Of a stretch of DNA of 39,736 nucleotides, positions 7,891-16,742 are shown piece by piece; within the stretch, counting starts at the first letter, position 1; each line of letters starts with the position of its first letter. The notes beneath the pieces are model-generated. The model was not told where the DNA came from, ran no database searches, and was given only the letters and a program-made list of their open reading frames with translations. Source of the stretch: Methanosarcinales archaeon (GTDB lineage: Archaea; Halobacteriota; Methanosarcinia; Methanosarcinales; Methanogasteraceae); the NCBI GenBank assembly GCA_021159385.1, contig JAGGRW010000200.1:1-39736 (forward strand). Direction: 5' to 3'. The position numbers and the translations under genes are program-made.

Positions 7891-8505
7891 TCAAATCTCT
7901 CTGGCACCGGTATGCTGTGTCAGAAACTGCTTGAAACTGTCAACGCCATCATCGAGCGCATTTATATTTTCTCTGAACAATTTCGTGCCCGGGGTGTAGA
8001 ACTCGCACCGCACAGCAACACCATCATCATGTCTGGAGACCAGTACCGCAAGGTACATTCTTATCGTGTTCAATGTCAATCCGACGTAGGAACCTCTCGT
8101 GAACACCAGTTGATCGGGACTCGTGCCGGATTTCAGAGAATATCCCTGCGAGGTGAAATATTTGCTGGCAACGTCGCGTACGGCATCCGAATCAACACCC
8201 GCAAGTAGGATCGTCTTCCGGTGGGTATTCATGCCGCCGGTAACAGTCCACATCATAACGATCGCGAGAAACGCACAAACGAGGATGATCGATAGGGTGA
8301 ACAGGTACGTGTCAGCGCCACTTGCGTTCGTCGAATCCGATTCTCCGGCAAACGAATCAGCTACCCCCATTCCATAGTTCGGATCGGTGCCGGCATCCGC
8401 AATGCCGGTCAACATCGACACACATGCCCCAGAGAATACTACGAGCAATATCGATTGCGCCAACGACATCGGCACTGATGACTTTCTTATATGTGCCCCC
8501 ACCAT
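7891..8505 (-). CDS. Membrane protein of unknown function (204 aa)
   Basis: Not recognised. The N-terminus has a hydrophobic segment (about residues 14-36) that may be a signal or anchor, followed by a short Ser/Thr/Asp-rich loop. A second membrane helix lies near 68-90. A roughly 110-residue soluble domain follows, with alternating hydrophobics and a basic/aromatic pattern (KYFTSQGYSLK; YVGLTLNTIRMYLAV). The layout suggests a two-helix protein with a cytosolic C-terminal domain. A TATA-like TAAGTATATG lies some 30 bp upstream. The gene is alone between the ECF operon and alaX. Confidence 0.6.
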   Translation of the reverse strand: MVGAHIRKSSVPMSLAQSILLVVFSGACVSMLTGIADAGTDPNYGMGVADSFAGESDSTNASGADTYLFTLSIILVCAFLAIVMMWTVTGGMNTHRKTILLAGVDSDAVRDVASKYFTSQGYSLKSGTSPDQLVFTRGSYVGLTLNTIRMYLAVLVSRHDDGVAVRCEFYTPGTKLFRENINALDDGVDSFKQFLTQHTGAREI

Positions 8506-8617
8506 GATATTACATCACGATATCATATCACATATACTTATCGGGTTTCCGGTCGGAGGACTGATAAAGTCAGGATCGAAGAATCATGGCGTGACCGCCG
8601 AGAACGCCTCGCCCTCG

Positions 8618-9349
8618 CTACTCTGCTGAGTCCAGCCTGAAATAGATCCGCCTGTTGTTCCTCCCCTTGTTCTCAGCCTTTATTACCTCGATATTTCCGA
8701 TCTCCCCTGTATTTCGCACATGCGTCCCGCCACACGCCTGCAAATCGAACCCAACGATATCGATTACGCGTATCTCTTCCATATCAGGAAGATCCATCCG
8801 GAGTTTCACGATCGATGGAATCTCAAGCGCTTCAGCCTTCGAAAGAATCTTTATGTCAACCGGAATATTCTGATTGATGATCTCATTCGTCTTCTCTTCA
8901 AACGACTTGATCTCAGACCTGTTAAAATCTTTCAAACTGAAATCAACCCTCGTCTTCGCATCCCCGATCTGGTTGCCTGTGATGAGCGCGCCTACCTCCT
9001 TGTGAATCACTGCACTGAGCACATGACAGGCGGTGTGCGATCGCATGAAGTAGTATCTCCGGTCCCAGTCGATCCTACCAGTGACCGGATCACCCGCGGT
9101 AAGCCCGAAATCAGATGGGTTAAGGACTTCGACCTCGCTCTCGATCACATCATCCACCTTCCGCACATAGACGACGGGATATTCCCGATCGCCCCTGATG
9201 AGAACTCCGAGATCGTTCGGCTGACCACCTGCATTCGGATAAAAAGCGGTTCTGTCGAGGATAACGAAACGATCATCGATTACGCCCTCGACCACCGCAC
9301 CAAACTCCTTCAAATAGCAATCAGACAGGTACAGCGCATCTGTTTTCAT
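8618..9349 (-). CDS. alaX: Alanyl-tRNA editing protein AlaX-M
   Basis: A stand-alone editing enzyme that deacylates Ser-tRNA(Ala) (and sometimes Gly-tRNA(Ala)), protecting against mistranslation. At 243 aa it fits the AlaX-M size. The zinc-binding set typical of AlaRS editing domains is visible: HTACH (HxxxH) in the middle and CGGTHVRNTGEI near the end. The conserved N-terminal DRTAFYPNAGGQP is also present. It is last in the prs-secF-secD-recJ-alaX string. A possible TATA (ATTATAAAAAGG) lies in the 30-bp gap after recJ, so it may also have its own promoter. Confidence 0.92.
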   Translation of the reverse strand: MKTDALYLSDCYLKEFGAVVEGVIDDRFVILDRTAFYPNAGGQPNDLGVLIRGDREYPVVYVRKVDDVIESEVEVLNPSDFGLTAGDPVTGRIDWDRRYYFMRSHTACHVLSAVIHKEVGALITGNQIGDAKTRVDFSLKDFNRSEIKSFEEKTNEIINQNIPVDIKILSKAEALEIPSIVKLRMDLPDMEEIRVIDIVGFDLQACGGTHVRNTGEIGNIEVIKAENKGRNNRRIYFRLDSAE

Positions 9350-9379
9350 TTTATCACTATCGCACCTTTTTATAATTTC

Positions 9380-10783
9380 TCATGCCTTCACAGCAAGCTG
9401 TTCTCCGACCATTGCGTCGATCAGTTCGAGAAATTCGTCTTTTGCACCCATAGGAATGGTCGCGCCGGCTGCGATGTTGTGTCCGCCGCCCATACCCTCG
9501 ACCTTCGCAGCGCACGCCTTCAGAGCGTCCGCAAGATTCAGCCCCTGCCTGATAAGCCCCTGCGTCCCGCGGGCTGAGACCTTGAGCCCGTCATCGCTCT
9601 CCGCGAACGCAAAGATCGGCATCTTCCGGTTTCTGGTGTTTGTGAGGCTCATTCCTGCAACGATGCCGACGATCGTGTCCTTGATCGAACTTCCCGCATC
9701 AAAGTACTGGATATGGTGGAGTTCCGTTATGCCTTCCTCTCTTACGAACTTCAACCCGTTCACAAGGTTTTTCCTGTGGTTTACAAGAAGCTCACGCGCT
9801 CTTGTGAGTTCCATCTCCCGATCTCCGATGCAAACGGCGAGACCGACATCAGCGAACCCGTATCGTGCGGTTGCATTGAGCAGGGTTGCGTATTCGGACG
9901 CGTCACGCATCTCGGTTCCTTCCTGCTCTCTTGCCAGCACATACACCTCTGTAATCAGTCTGTGGATGTTGTACGACGACATCTTCTTTGTGATGCAGTG
10001 CTGAACCAGCATCGATACGACCTTCTGCTTCTCGTCTTCGCTGAGATCGATCCACCGCTTCCACTGCTCGCCGCGGAAGTTGATGCCAGCCCGCTTCAAG
10101 AACTCGATGCTCGCGCTCTCGTTTCCTGTGATACCAGGGAGGTACGGATCAGAGGAATACTGCAACAAACGAAACACCTGACGCGTCTGTTTCCCAAATA
10201 GCGAGAGATCCTTCTTGTACTCGATAACTCCGCAATCCCTGCCGCGTTTCAGGATTTCCCGGTTGCATCCAACCAGCTTTCCGGACCTTCTTGCCTGCAG
10301 GTCGCCGACAGCGCCAACGATGGCAAGATCAGCGAGGTCAGCGTTCGTGCCAGCGTCCCTGCCGAGAGACTGCGCAACGATATACGCGCAGCCCGCGCCG
10401 CTCAACTCGGTCGATCCATCGATTCCGAAGAGGTGCGGGTTCAGGTGTCGCACCTGTAAATCGCAGCCAACGTCACGCTGATCGATCTGGTGGTGGTCAG
10501 CGATCACGATGTCTATTCCCGCCGGCATCTCGGAGAGCATCCCGCTGCCGAGATCTGTGAAGACGGTCGGGACATTCAGATCCGCGACCCGCTCGAGAGT
10601 ACCCCTGTCAAGTTGCTTGACAAAGGTTGTGCTGTGTTCGATTCCGGATCGTTCAAGCGCACGAGACATGATCGCAGCAGCGGTCAGTCCATCTGCGTCG
10701 ATGTGTGACACAATCCGCACCTCCGAATGCTTCTTGATCACTGCGGCGCAGGAGTCAGCCGTATCTTTCAGTGGTTGGTTCAT
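9380..10783 (-). CDS. recJ: DHH-family single-strand-specific exonuclease, RecJ/GAN type
   Basis: The archaeal RecJ-like DHH phosphoesterase, whose homologues (GAN) bind GINS and the CMG helicase at replication forks. At 467 aa it is normal size. Motifs: SHIDADGLTAA (motif I), FTDLGSG (II), ADHHQID (the DHH motif), SGAG and VGAVGD, then the DHHA1 C-terminal signature GMGGGHNIAAGA. It lies 62 bp after secD and 30 bp before alaX, all on the same strand. Some archaeal DHH proteins are nearly inactive scaffold forms, but here the metal-binding acidic residues look intact. Confidence 0.9.
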   Translation of the reverse strand: MNQPLKDTADSCAAVIKKHSEVRIVSHIDADGLTAAAIMSRALERSGIEHSTTFVKQLDRGTLERVADLNVPTVFTDLGSGMLSEMPAGIDIVIADHHQIDQRDVGCDLQVRHLNPHLFGIDGSTELSGAGCAYIVAQSLGRDAGTNADLADLAIVGAVGDLQARRSGKLVGCNREILKRGRDCGVIEYKKDLSLFGKQTRQVFRLLQYSSDPYLPGITGNESASIEFLKRAGINFRGEQWKRWIDLSEDEKQKVVSMLVQHCITKKMSSYNIHRLITEVYVLAREQEGTEMRDASEYATLLNATARYGFADVGLAVCIGDREMELTRARELLVNHRKNLVNGLKFVREEGITELHHIQYFDAGSSIKDTIVGIVAGMSLTNTRNRKMPIFAFAESDDGLKVSARGTQGLIRQGLNLADALKACAAKVEGMGGGHNIAAGATIPMGAKDEFLELIDAMVGEQLAVKA

Positions 10784-10845
10784 GGTTGTCGGGTCGTTTT
10801 GTCAGGTCGTGTTTATCTGGGCGATTTTTTCATAACTATCAACCA

Positions 10846-12522
10846 TCACTCCAGTAATTCCCGGATCACACGTCCGTACGCAGGTCTTGCGATCAGAACG
10901 CCGATCAGAACGCCGATTATGGTTGTTATCGCGAAACCCTTGAGTGCGCCGAACCCCATCACAAGAAGTGGCGACATCGCGATGATCGTTGTTGCCGCAG
11001 CGGCAATGATTATTGCAAACGCCTTTCCGATGCGGGAGAGGTACACCTTCAGAGACGGCATCACACCCTCGTAGAGCACCTCGTCTGTGATTATCACCAG
11101 ATGGTCGATTCCGGTTCCGATGACTGCGATGACCCCGGCAATACTTGGCAGGTCGAGCTGCCATCCGACAAGCGATGCAAAACCGAGAATCATGAATACC
11201 TCGCTTACCGATGTTGCGATCATCGGGAGGATGATCTTCTTCTGGCGATACCGGAGGAATATCACGAGAGCGACGGTTATCAGTGCAAAGAGTCCCGCGA
11301 TTACGGTCTGTTCCTTGAACTGGGCTCCGAGTGCTGCCGGTACCTGACCGGATCCGACAACAGAGACCTCGACAGGGAGCGCGCCTGCACGCAGATGCAC
11401 CTGAAGCTGCACCGCCTTCATCCGCCCCTCTTCGCCGCCGCCTGTGGTCGCAACAAGCCCGTATGAGGGCACGTTCTCGTCTTTCTCGTATAACGCCCTC
11501 AAATTGTCTGCAAGCTCATAAGCGATCGGCGCAGAGTATATCTCTTTATCGTCGAGGAGCATGACCAGTTCGTGTGCCGCTGGGTCATCGACTGCGCCGG
11601 ATTCGACTGCTGCGTCCCTTATCGCATTAGCACCGACGCCGTCCACCGTAAAGCCAATTCCCCATCCGCCGTCTCGCTCCCTTGGTATGTCCACTGCGGT
11701 GATGTGCTCGCCCCATACGACATGTTCTGTCGTGTTGTTGTCCGTCGTGTAGATGCGGATCTCGAACTTTCCTGGTGTTGCAACGATCTCCTGCGCGGTA
11801 TTGAGGTCGATTCCGGCAAGATCGATCAGAAGGATGTTATTCTCAACAGGGGTGATCGGAATCTCCTTTAGCCCGAATATATTCAGTTTCTCGTTTAAGA
11901 TGGCTTTCGTCATCTCCTGCGTCTTCTTTGTCACTTCCTCTTTGAAGACGGGTTTGCCTTTGATGTCCTTTGCAATCGATCCGCCGACTGGAGAGAGCGC
12001 ATCTACAAGCTCGCTTTTGCTGATTGTGGAGCGGATCTCGTACAGATCATACCCGTCGTTGCCGAGGTAGATCACCTCGCAGTTCAGATGTTTTGAAAGG
12101 TACGTCCGAATCGCATATTCCCGGCTTGTTGTGAGCGTAATCTCGTCATCCCTGACGAACGCACTGCCATATCCTATCGCCTCGATCTCCTCCTTCGTCG
12201 GGGTCTCTTCCGCCTCCACATCCGTTCCTGCTCCAACAATTTTGAACATGATATCGGATTCTGACTGGTCGAGGATCTCGACCTCTCCGAACGCGTCAGA
12301 GAACTCTTTTCTGACGATCTCGGACGGATCAGCATCAATTCCAGCGATCACGCCCTCCAGCCGGAGTTGCAGCCGTGACCCCCCCTCAAGATCGAGTCCG
12401 TATTGCAAGCGTGACGAAAAACCACCATCAGTATCGTAACTCGGGTAAATCGCGACGAGAGCTGCCAACATGAAGAAGACGAAGACTATGATCCTGATAT
12501 CCTTGTACAGTTTGGTACTCAT
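10846..12522 (-). CDS. secD: Protein-export membrane protein SecD
   Basis: The archaeal SecD partner of SecF, supporting protein export through SecYE using ion gradient energy. At 558 aa it has one N-terminal helix (IRIIVFVFFMLAALVAIYP), the D1 motif YGLDLEGGSRLQL, a large extracellular domain, and five C-terminal helices including VIAVIGTGIDHLVIITDEV. Its ATG overlaps the secF stop as ATGA, so the two are translationally coupled and made together. Confidence 0.95.
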   Translation of the reverse strand: MSTKLYKDIRIIVFVFFMLAALVAIYPSYDTDGGFSSRLQYGLDLEGGSRLQLRLEGVIAGIDADPSEIVRKEFSDAFGEVEILDQSESDIMFKIVGAGTDVEAEETPTKEEIEAIGYGSAFVRDDEITLTTSREYAIRTYLSKHLNCEVIYLGNDGYDLYEIRSTISKSELVDALSPVGGSIAKDIKGKPVFKEEVTKKTQEMTKAILNEKLNIFGLKEIPITPVENNILLIDLAGIDLNTAQEIVATPGKFEIRIYTTDNNTTEHVVWGEHITAVDIPRERDGGWGIGFTVDGVGANAIRDAAVESGAVDDPAAHELVMLLDDKEIYSAPIAYELADNLRALYEKDENVPSYGLVATTGGGEEGRMKAVQLQVHLRAGALPVEVSVVGSGQVPAALGAQFKEQTVIAGLFALITVALVIFLRYRQKKIILPMIATSVSEVFMILGFASLVGWQLDLPSIAGVIAVIGTGIDHLVIITDEVLYEGVMPSLKVYLSRIGKAFAIIIAAAATTIIAMSPLLVMGFGALKGFAITTIIGVLIGVLIARPAYGRVIRELLE

Positions 12523-13430
12523 CTTTTATTCCTCCTCGTCTTCGGCTTCTGAAGATACCATTTCAAAATCCCGGTATTTAGCATCCACGTATTCATCAGA
12601 TCGGCGACGAGACCGAATATCAGGACGATTGCGATATCGGAGATGATGCTGATCTGCGGAAACGTTGGTACGATGAGGTAGGAGTATGTTGCGACAAGGT
12701 ACATAACTGTAATCGCGGCGAGCGTTGTGCCGGTCATCGTCATACCGGTCGTCATCGCGCCCCTGATCTTATCATCGAGATTGCCACGTCGTTTGAGAAG
12801 CCTTGTCGTCAGTAGAATGTCGCTGTCCACCGAATACCCGATCAGCATGAGAAGCGCTGCAACTGTTCCGAGCGATAATTCGATTCCGGTAATGGCTATG
12901 AATGCGGCAGCAATCACTATGTCTGAGAATGCGGATAGCACAACCGCAACCGACGGGACGAATGTTCGGAAGATCAAAAAGATTATCGCAGCCATCAGGA
13001 CGAACGATATCAGTATCGCTTTTACTGCCTGTTTCTGTAACGACGCCCCGTAGACTGCGCCCATCTGCTTGATCTCGGGAGTCGCATAACCGTAATCGCT
13101 ATTGACCTCTGTAACAAGCGCCCTCTTCTCATCCTCACTCATCGGACCGAACTTGATCATCCTGCGATTGCCAGAATCCAGCAGATCGATCACAGGATAC
13201 TCGGAGAACGCAGCCGCCAGAACCTCGTACGAGTCATCGGTAGCAAGCGTGATCATCGTCCCGCCCTCAAACTCGAATCCGAGACGCACAGGCGAGCCAG
13301 TGCTGACAAACATCCCGCCGAGCACAACCAGTGCGATTGCAAGCACGACAAGTGGTGGAACGACCAGTTGTTCCGGTCTGTGGGCTCTGATGTACCTGTC
13401 GAGCGCTGATACCAGATTTAGTGTGCTCAT
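12519..13430 (-). CDS. secF: Protein-export membrane protein SecF
   Basis: SecF of the archaeal SecDF complex, 303 aa with six helices. The motif GFEFEGGTMI in the first loop and LMLIGYSVDSDILLTTRLL in the helical core are diagnostic. The start overlaps the stop of prs (ATGA) and the stop overlaps the start of secD (ATGA), a tight prs-secF-secD operon. Confidence 0.95.
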   Translation of the reverse strand: MSTLNLVSALDRYIRAHRPEQLVVPPLVVLAIALVVLGGMFVSTGSPVRLGFEFEGGTMITLATDDSYEVLAAAFSEYPVIDLLDSGNRRMIKFGPMSEDEKRALVTEVNSDYGYATPEIKQMGAVYGASLQKQAVKAILISFVLMAAIIFLIFRTFVPSVAVVLSAFSDIVIAAAFIAITGIELSLGTVAALLMLIGYSVDSDILLTTRLLKRRGNLDDKIRGAMTTGMTMTGTTLAAITVMYLVATYSYLIVPTFPQISIISDIAIVLIFGLVADLMNTWMLNTGILKWYLQKPKTRRNKR

Positions 13431-14287
13431 CGATCCCTCCTGATTCCATCAGCGATCAGATTCGCAACGCTCACCACGCCAACGCTCCTGTCGAGCGTGT
13501 CAGTCGCAACAATATCCTCGATTCCCGATGCAAAGAGGCGCAGCGCAGCATTGCGTGCGAGTACCGGGTGAATACATGCGGAAAAGACCCTGTTCGCACC
13601 GTTTTCGCGCAGCACCTGCGCAGCCTCTGTGATCGTACCTCCGGTCGAGATCATATCGTCCATCAGGACGACATCTCGTCCGGAAACGTCCATCTTCTTT
13701 CTTTTTATCAATACATCCTCTCCACTCAATCGTGTTTTTTCCAGATGATCAAAATCAACTCCGAGATGCTCGGATGCGGATCGCACGAGATCGATTGCGC
13801 CCTCATCCGGTGCAACGATCATGGGGTGCGTTAGTCCCATTGCAGCTATCCGCTCGCCGACAACAGGCGCAGCATCGAGATCGGTCGCCTCCGCATCAAA
13901 GTGTGAAAGCACATTCCGGTTGTGAATGTTTATTGTAAAGACGCGATCTGCTGTTATCGCACCAGCGAGCGCACGGGAACTCACAGCTTCTCCGTCCAGA
14001 AACCGCCGATCCTGCCGTGCATATCCAAAATACGGGATTACGACATCGATCTTTTCTGCCCGGTCACATGCATCGATCAGTTGCAGAAGCGAGATATAAT
14101 CAGAGTCGGTCGGCGTTGACTGGATGATAACAGAATGAGCACCCACATCAGGCACGCGAAGGTACTGCTCGCCATCAGGAAACCTGAAAAAATCGACATC
14201 TGCAAGACGAGATCCCAGCGCACGCGCAACCCTTCCTGCCAGTGCCTGCGAGGACGGTCCTGATATGATGCTTATTGCTGCCAACAT
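13427..14287 (-). CDS. prs: Ribose-phosphate pyrophosphokinase, archaeal type
   Basis: Makes PRPP from ribose 5-phosphate and ATP, feeding purine, pyrimidine, His and Trp synthesis. At 286 aa it matches the shorter archaeal class. Motifs: FPDGEQYLR near the start, YFGYARQDRRF (ATP loop), NIHNRNV, and the PRPP loop VVLMDDMISTGGTI. First gene of the operon with secF and secD. The preceding DNA is the scarred valS-remnant zone, so its promoter lies in the short gap at about 14288-14340. Confidence 0.93.
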   Translation of the reverse strand: MLAAISIISGPSSQALAGRVARALGSRLADVDFFRFPDGEQYLRVPDVGAHSVIIQSTPTDSDYISLLQLIDACDRAEKIDVVIPYFGYARQDRRFLDGEAVSSRALAGAITADRVFTINIHNRNVLSHFDAEATDLDAAPVVGERIAAMGLTHPMIVAPDEGAIDLVRSASEHLGVDFDHLEKTRLSGEDVLIKRKKMDVSGRDVVLMDDMISTGGTITEAAQVLRENGANRVFSACIHPVLARNAALRLFASGIEDIVATDTLDRSVGVVSVANLIADGIRRDR

Positions 14288-14339
14288 GTCGTATTCTTAT
14301 GATCGTTCTGTCTGATCCAACTAATACCTTTCGATTGCG

Positions 14340-14614
14340 GTGGCGGTAACAACAGTCGTTGGGTTCGCGGGTTTTGCCCAAACCCGGCAGAGAACGGAAC
14401 GCGTCACCTGCGCCGGTCCCGAAACCCGGACATCGGGATTCTGGTGTCTGGCGATCCCGCGCGTCTTCTCGATCCTGGCACTGGTTGGAAGCCCATGGCA
14501 GTCCCAGCCCTGTGGGAACATCGCGTTGTGCCCCCGCATCCGCTTGTATCTTGCCACAAAGTCGATGCAACGTCAGTTAAGCGAGTTTCCGATGTGCAGA
14601 TTGTTCGTCGTCTG
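14340..14614 (-). pseudogene. valS: Fragment of archaeal valyl-tRNA synthetase gene (decayed)
   Basis: Reading the minus strand from about 14614 gives the class I HIGH-motif region of archaeal ValS: NNLHIGNSLN, an in-frame TGA, RCIDFVARYKRMRGHN, then MFPQGWDCHGLPT. After EKTRGI the sequence departs from ValS (ARHQNPDVRVSGP), and it soon ends. This is about 80 codons out of a roughly 850-codon gene, with an internal stop, no start and no C-terminal body, so it cannot be functional. A second copy of the EKTRGI-ARHQNPDV junction lies near 29050-29105 on the plus strand, so the fragment is part of a dispersed element. The intact valS must lie elsewhere. Confidence 0.75.
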
Positions 14615-14629
14615 ATACTCAAGGAAACT

Positions 14630-14744
14630 AGGTATCCACTTCAAAAAGCATGGCAAAACTCATCTTCAGTCTTTCTGAAAATATACGAAAAAACATCAAT
14701 CTGTGTTCATCCATGTTAATCAGTGGCTAAAAGTCATATCAGCC
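14630..14744. repeat. Dispersed ~115-bp repeat, copy 1
   Basis: From AGGTATCCACTTCAAAAAG through CAGTCTTTCTGAAAATATAC to GGCTAAAAGTCATATCAGCC, this matches the reverse complement of 32727-32852, by eye about 80-85% identical over aligned bases. The inner part holds degenerate CACAGATGAACACAGATG-type units. It lies directly beside the valS fragment. The following ~85 bp (14745-14833) are AT-rich with CACAGATTAACACTG-type sequence. Confidence 0.7.
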
Positions 14745-14833
14745 ACAGATTAACACTGATTTCACGGATTTCACTAATCCAATCGTACCAATGTTTGCAG
14801 GATCGACATCATGTTTTCAACCGACCAGAAAAA

Positions 14834-15242
14834 TTAAAAAGACTCCGAATTCTCGACATCGATTGACTCATGCTGCACGATGTACGCCCGGTTCACGTCC
14901 CTGTACTCGATTGTGAGCGGACGGAATCGACCCATCGTCGAGTTCAACCGAAAGTTCGAAACTGCCGAAATCATCTGCTTCCAGTTCTCCGATGAAGTAT
15001 TCCGGGTACGGCTGCCTCGGGGTCACGCCATCGGCAGCATCGATCGAGACGACCACACCCGAAAGATCGGTTGCGCCGTTAAAGAGGGCGATCGTAACAG
15101 TTCCGGTGTCACCGGGCATAAGCGTTGCCGGATCCACCGTGCAGTCCACCACAATCGTGGGCGCAATCTCGGTGTCTGCATGAACCGTTGGAACAACGAA
15201 TACGCTCAGAACGATGGATAGTAATATCAGTGTTTTATTCAT
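14834..15242 (-). pseudogene. Secreted CARDB/NEW3-like domain protein, frameshifted
   Basis: Start ATG at 15242 with GTGGA upstream; it overlaps the Yip1 stop as ATGA. The N-terminal signal peptide is LILLSIVLSVFVVPTVHA. It is followed by one beta domain of the S-layer/CARDB kind (PATLMPGDTGTVTIALFN; IGELEADDFGSFELSV). The uninterrupted frame goes off course after DDGSIP and stops at 14868 with a basic, unlike tail. Shifting one base restores the expected last strands (PLTIEYRDVNRAYIVQ) and runs to a TAA at 14834. This is either a real frameshift or a sequencing indel. Such proteins bind or coat cell-surface partners; the specific role is unknown. Confidence 0.6.
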
Positions 15243-15852
15243 ATTCCACTTGTATATAGGTATATCATGGCTATGCCCCACAGCAGACAAAATACCGCAG
15301 GTATGCCAAGCACCGTGATAATTGCGTATTTCGTCGATAGATTGCGTGCATGCTTGATCCCAAATATCCATATATTCGCGCTCCACAACAAGAGAAGGAT
15401 TTGGATGATGGTTGCTGCCAGCGTCAATGGATGCATGGGTGGGGAGTGCCAGGCGAGAACTCGATGGTTGGGCGCACAGCCAGGGTTGCAGCAACTCCTA
15501 TGACTGTTGCAATGATCATTGGGATGAAACCATATCCAACGAACTCAAACACCCGTTTGAACGACCCCGTTCCGTTGAACAGCATCGAGATGGCATAGAA
15601 TACTCCGGCATACAGTAGCCATCCGATGAACGGCATAATAAGCCCCATGATGGCGCCGATTACTGCAAAGATGCTTGCAATCACCACCGCCTCTATCGGG
15701 AAAGAGGACACTATTGCACTCATGGTTATCACACTGGAGATAGCTCCAACGATGGCTGCAACGAGCACGATTACGAATGACGTCATCAGTTTTGTGTCTT
15801 TTGCGGATAGTTCGGCAAAGAACTGATCCGGGTTTGTCAGAACATTTGTCAT
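15239..15852 (-). pseudogene. Yip1-family membrane protein split by a frameshift
   Basis: The track shows two ORFs (15424-15852 and 15239-15436) that are halves of one Yip1 protein. The first gives the typical start (NVLTNPDQFFAELS), three or four helices and FKRVFEFVGYGFIPMI. It then stops after SPGTPHP. The second, one base out of frame, gives the usual family ending WSANIWIFGIKHARNLSTKY and two helices. The break lies in the C-rich CCCCACCC. The whole span is 614 bp, one base short of a multiple of three. Yip1 proteins are membrane proteins of unclear role in prokaryotes. The split may be decay, an assembly indel, or less likely programmed slippage. Confidence 0.7.
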
Positions 15853-15910
15853 ATTAGATCACCTCATGAATGGATATTCTTCTTTTTGGTATATAGATTT
15901 CTGTTCATAG

Positions 15911-16144
15911 TTACGATTCCTCGATGTCTGATTGATTCTGGTTCTGTGAATGCTCATAGTGGATGAACAGCTCCTCGATCGTCACGCCAAAGAAGTCCGC
16001 GAGTTTGAATGCAAGCTCAAGCGATGGGTTGTACCGCTGCTTCTCGATTGCATTGATGGTCTGGCGGGTGACCCCAAGTTTCTCTGCCAGATCCTCCTGT
16101 GTCAGGTCGTGCATCGCCCGAAAGACCTTGAGCCTGTTCTTCAT
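15911..16144 (-). CDS. XRE-family transcriptional regulator (small HTH, COG1476 type)
   Basis: A 77-aa protein that is almost only a helix-turn-helix: RLKVFRAMHDLTQEDLAEKLG, then VTRQTINAIEK as recognition helix region, then the family's YNPSLELAFKLADFFG and IEELF. Such short XRE proteins are DNA-binding repressors, commonly paired with small membrane proteins. It follows the DUF2178 gene by 6 bp, and its ribosome site (GGAGG) lies in the end of that gene. The inverted repeat at 16572-16591 in front of the pair is the obvious candidate operator for autoregulation. Confidence 0.9.
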   Translation of the reverse strand: MKNRLKVFRAMHDLTQEDLAEKLGVTRQTINAIEKQRYNPSLELAFKLADFFGVTIEELFIHYEHSQNQNQSDIEES

Positions 16145-16150
16145 CGGAAT

Positions 16151-16549
16151 CTACATCCTCCATCTATAGCATGCATAGAACCCAAGATAGCAGTACAGCA
16201 TCAAAATTGCCAGAGCCCCGAGCCAATCACCGGCTGCCTCTCCACTCATCGCCCCGATGAATGGATGAACAAAGCGGTTCAACATGTAGAGTGCCAGCAG
16301 CCCGATCACAAATACGCTGAATGCGGCACTCGCTGCCCTTCTGCTAATCTCCAGTGTCCGTTCGTCGTGTGTTATGACTCTGTACCTCTGTCTCGCGCTG
16401 ATCAGTATGATTATCCCGATGCCAACACCGATCGCTCCGATGATTGCATTTGATGTGAGCACTCCTGCGAGCACGCTGGCGACTGCGATGACGTGTGCTG
16501 CCACACGCCAGATCGTAAACATCTTCTCATTGTTTGTGTTATCAGACAT
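16151..16549 (-). CDS. DUF2178-type small membrane protein (copy J)
   Basis: A 132-aa membrane protein with four helices and a central THDERTLEISRRAASAAF segment, the DUF2178 hallmark (a DER motif followed by an amphipathic helix). It ends in Tyr/Trp/Arg (YACYRWRM). It is more diverged than the 19-23 kb copies. Its start (MSDNTNNEKMFTIW) is almost the same as the N-terminus of the NatA ATPase at 18891, at protein and DNA level. It is cotranscribed with the XRE gene. Function unknown. Confidence 0.8.
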   Translation of the reverse strand: MSDNTNNEKMFTIWRVAAHVIAVASVLAGVLTSNAIIGAIGVGIGIIILISARQRYRVITHDERTLEISRRAASAAFSVFVIGLLALYMLNRFVHPFIGAMSGEAAGDWLGALAILMLYCYLGFYACYRWRM

Positions 16550-16571
16550 TTTGTATTGCCTCCATGTCCTT

Positions 16572-16591
16572 ATGTAAAGTATTAGTTACAT
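16572..16591. promoter_or_regulatory. Inverted-repeat operator before DUF2178-XRE pair
   Basis: ATGTAA-N8-TTACAT, a perfect 6-bp inverted repeat, sits 23 bp upstream of the DUF2178 start and just downstream of a TATA-like CTTTATGTA. It would overlap the transcription start. The same TGTAA-N8-TTACA occurs at 18920-18937. Confidence 0.6.
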
Positions 16592-16742
16592 TTAGTACAT
16601 AAAGCTTTCTACCAACCCCGGTGAACAGGTGAGTATCAACGATATCATCGTCTGCACGTTCCTGCAGATGCTCTTCGACCGCAGACACCATGATCGGCAG
16701 GATCTTTGTTGCGCTGACGATGGAACTTGAGAGTCAGTTCTG

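Noticed and set aside
14630-14770. CRISPR array
   Set aside because: The CACAGATGAA-type units are short, degenerate and lack spacers of even length; no cas genes are present.
15424-15446. Programmed frameshift in Yip1
   Set aside because: The C-rich run is also an indel-prone site and the neighbour is frameshifted too; decay or error is simpler without read data.
16542-16691. 49-codon minus ORF between natB and DUF2178 copy J
   Set aside because: Protein-like in places, but it runs through the operator and TATA, has no ribosome site, and overlaps the DUF2178 start in another frame.
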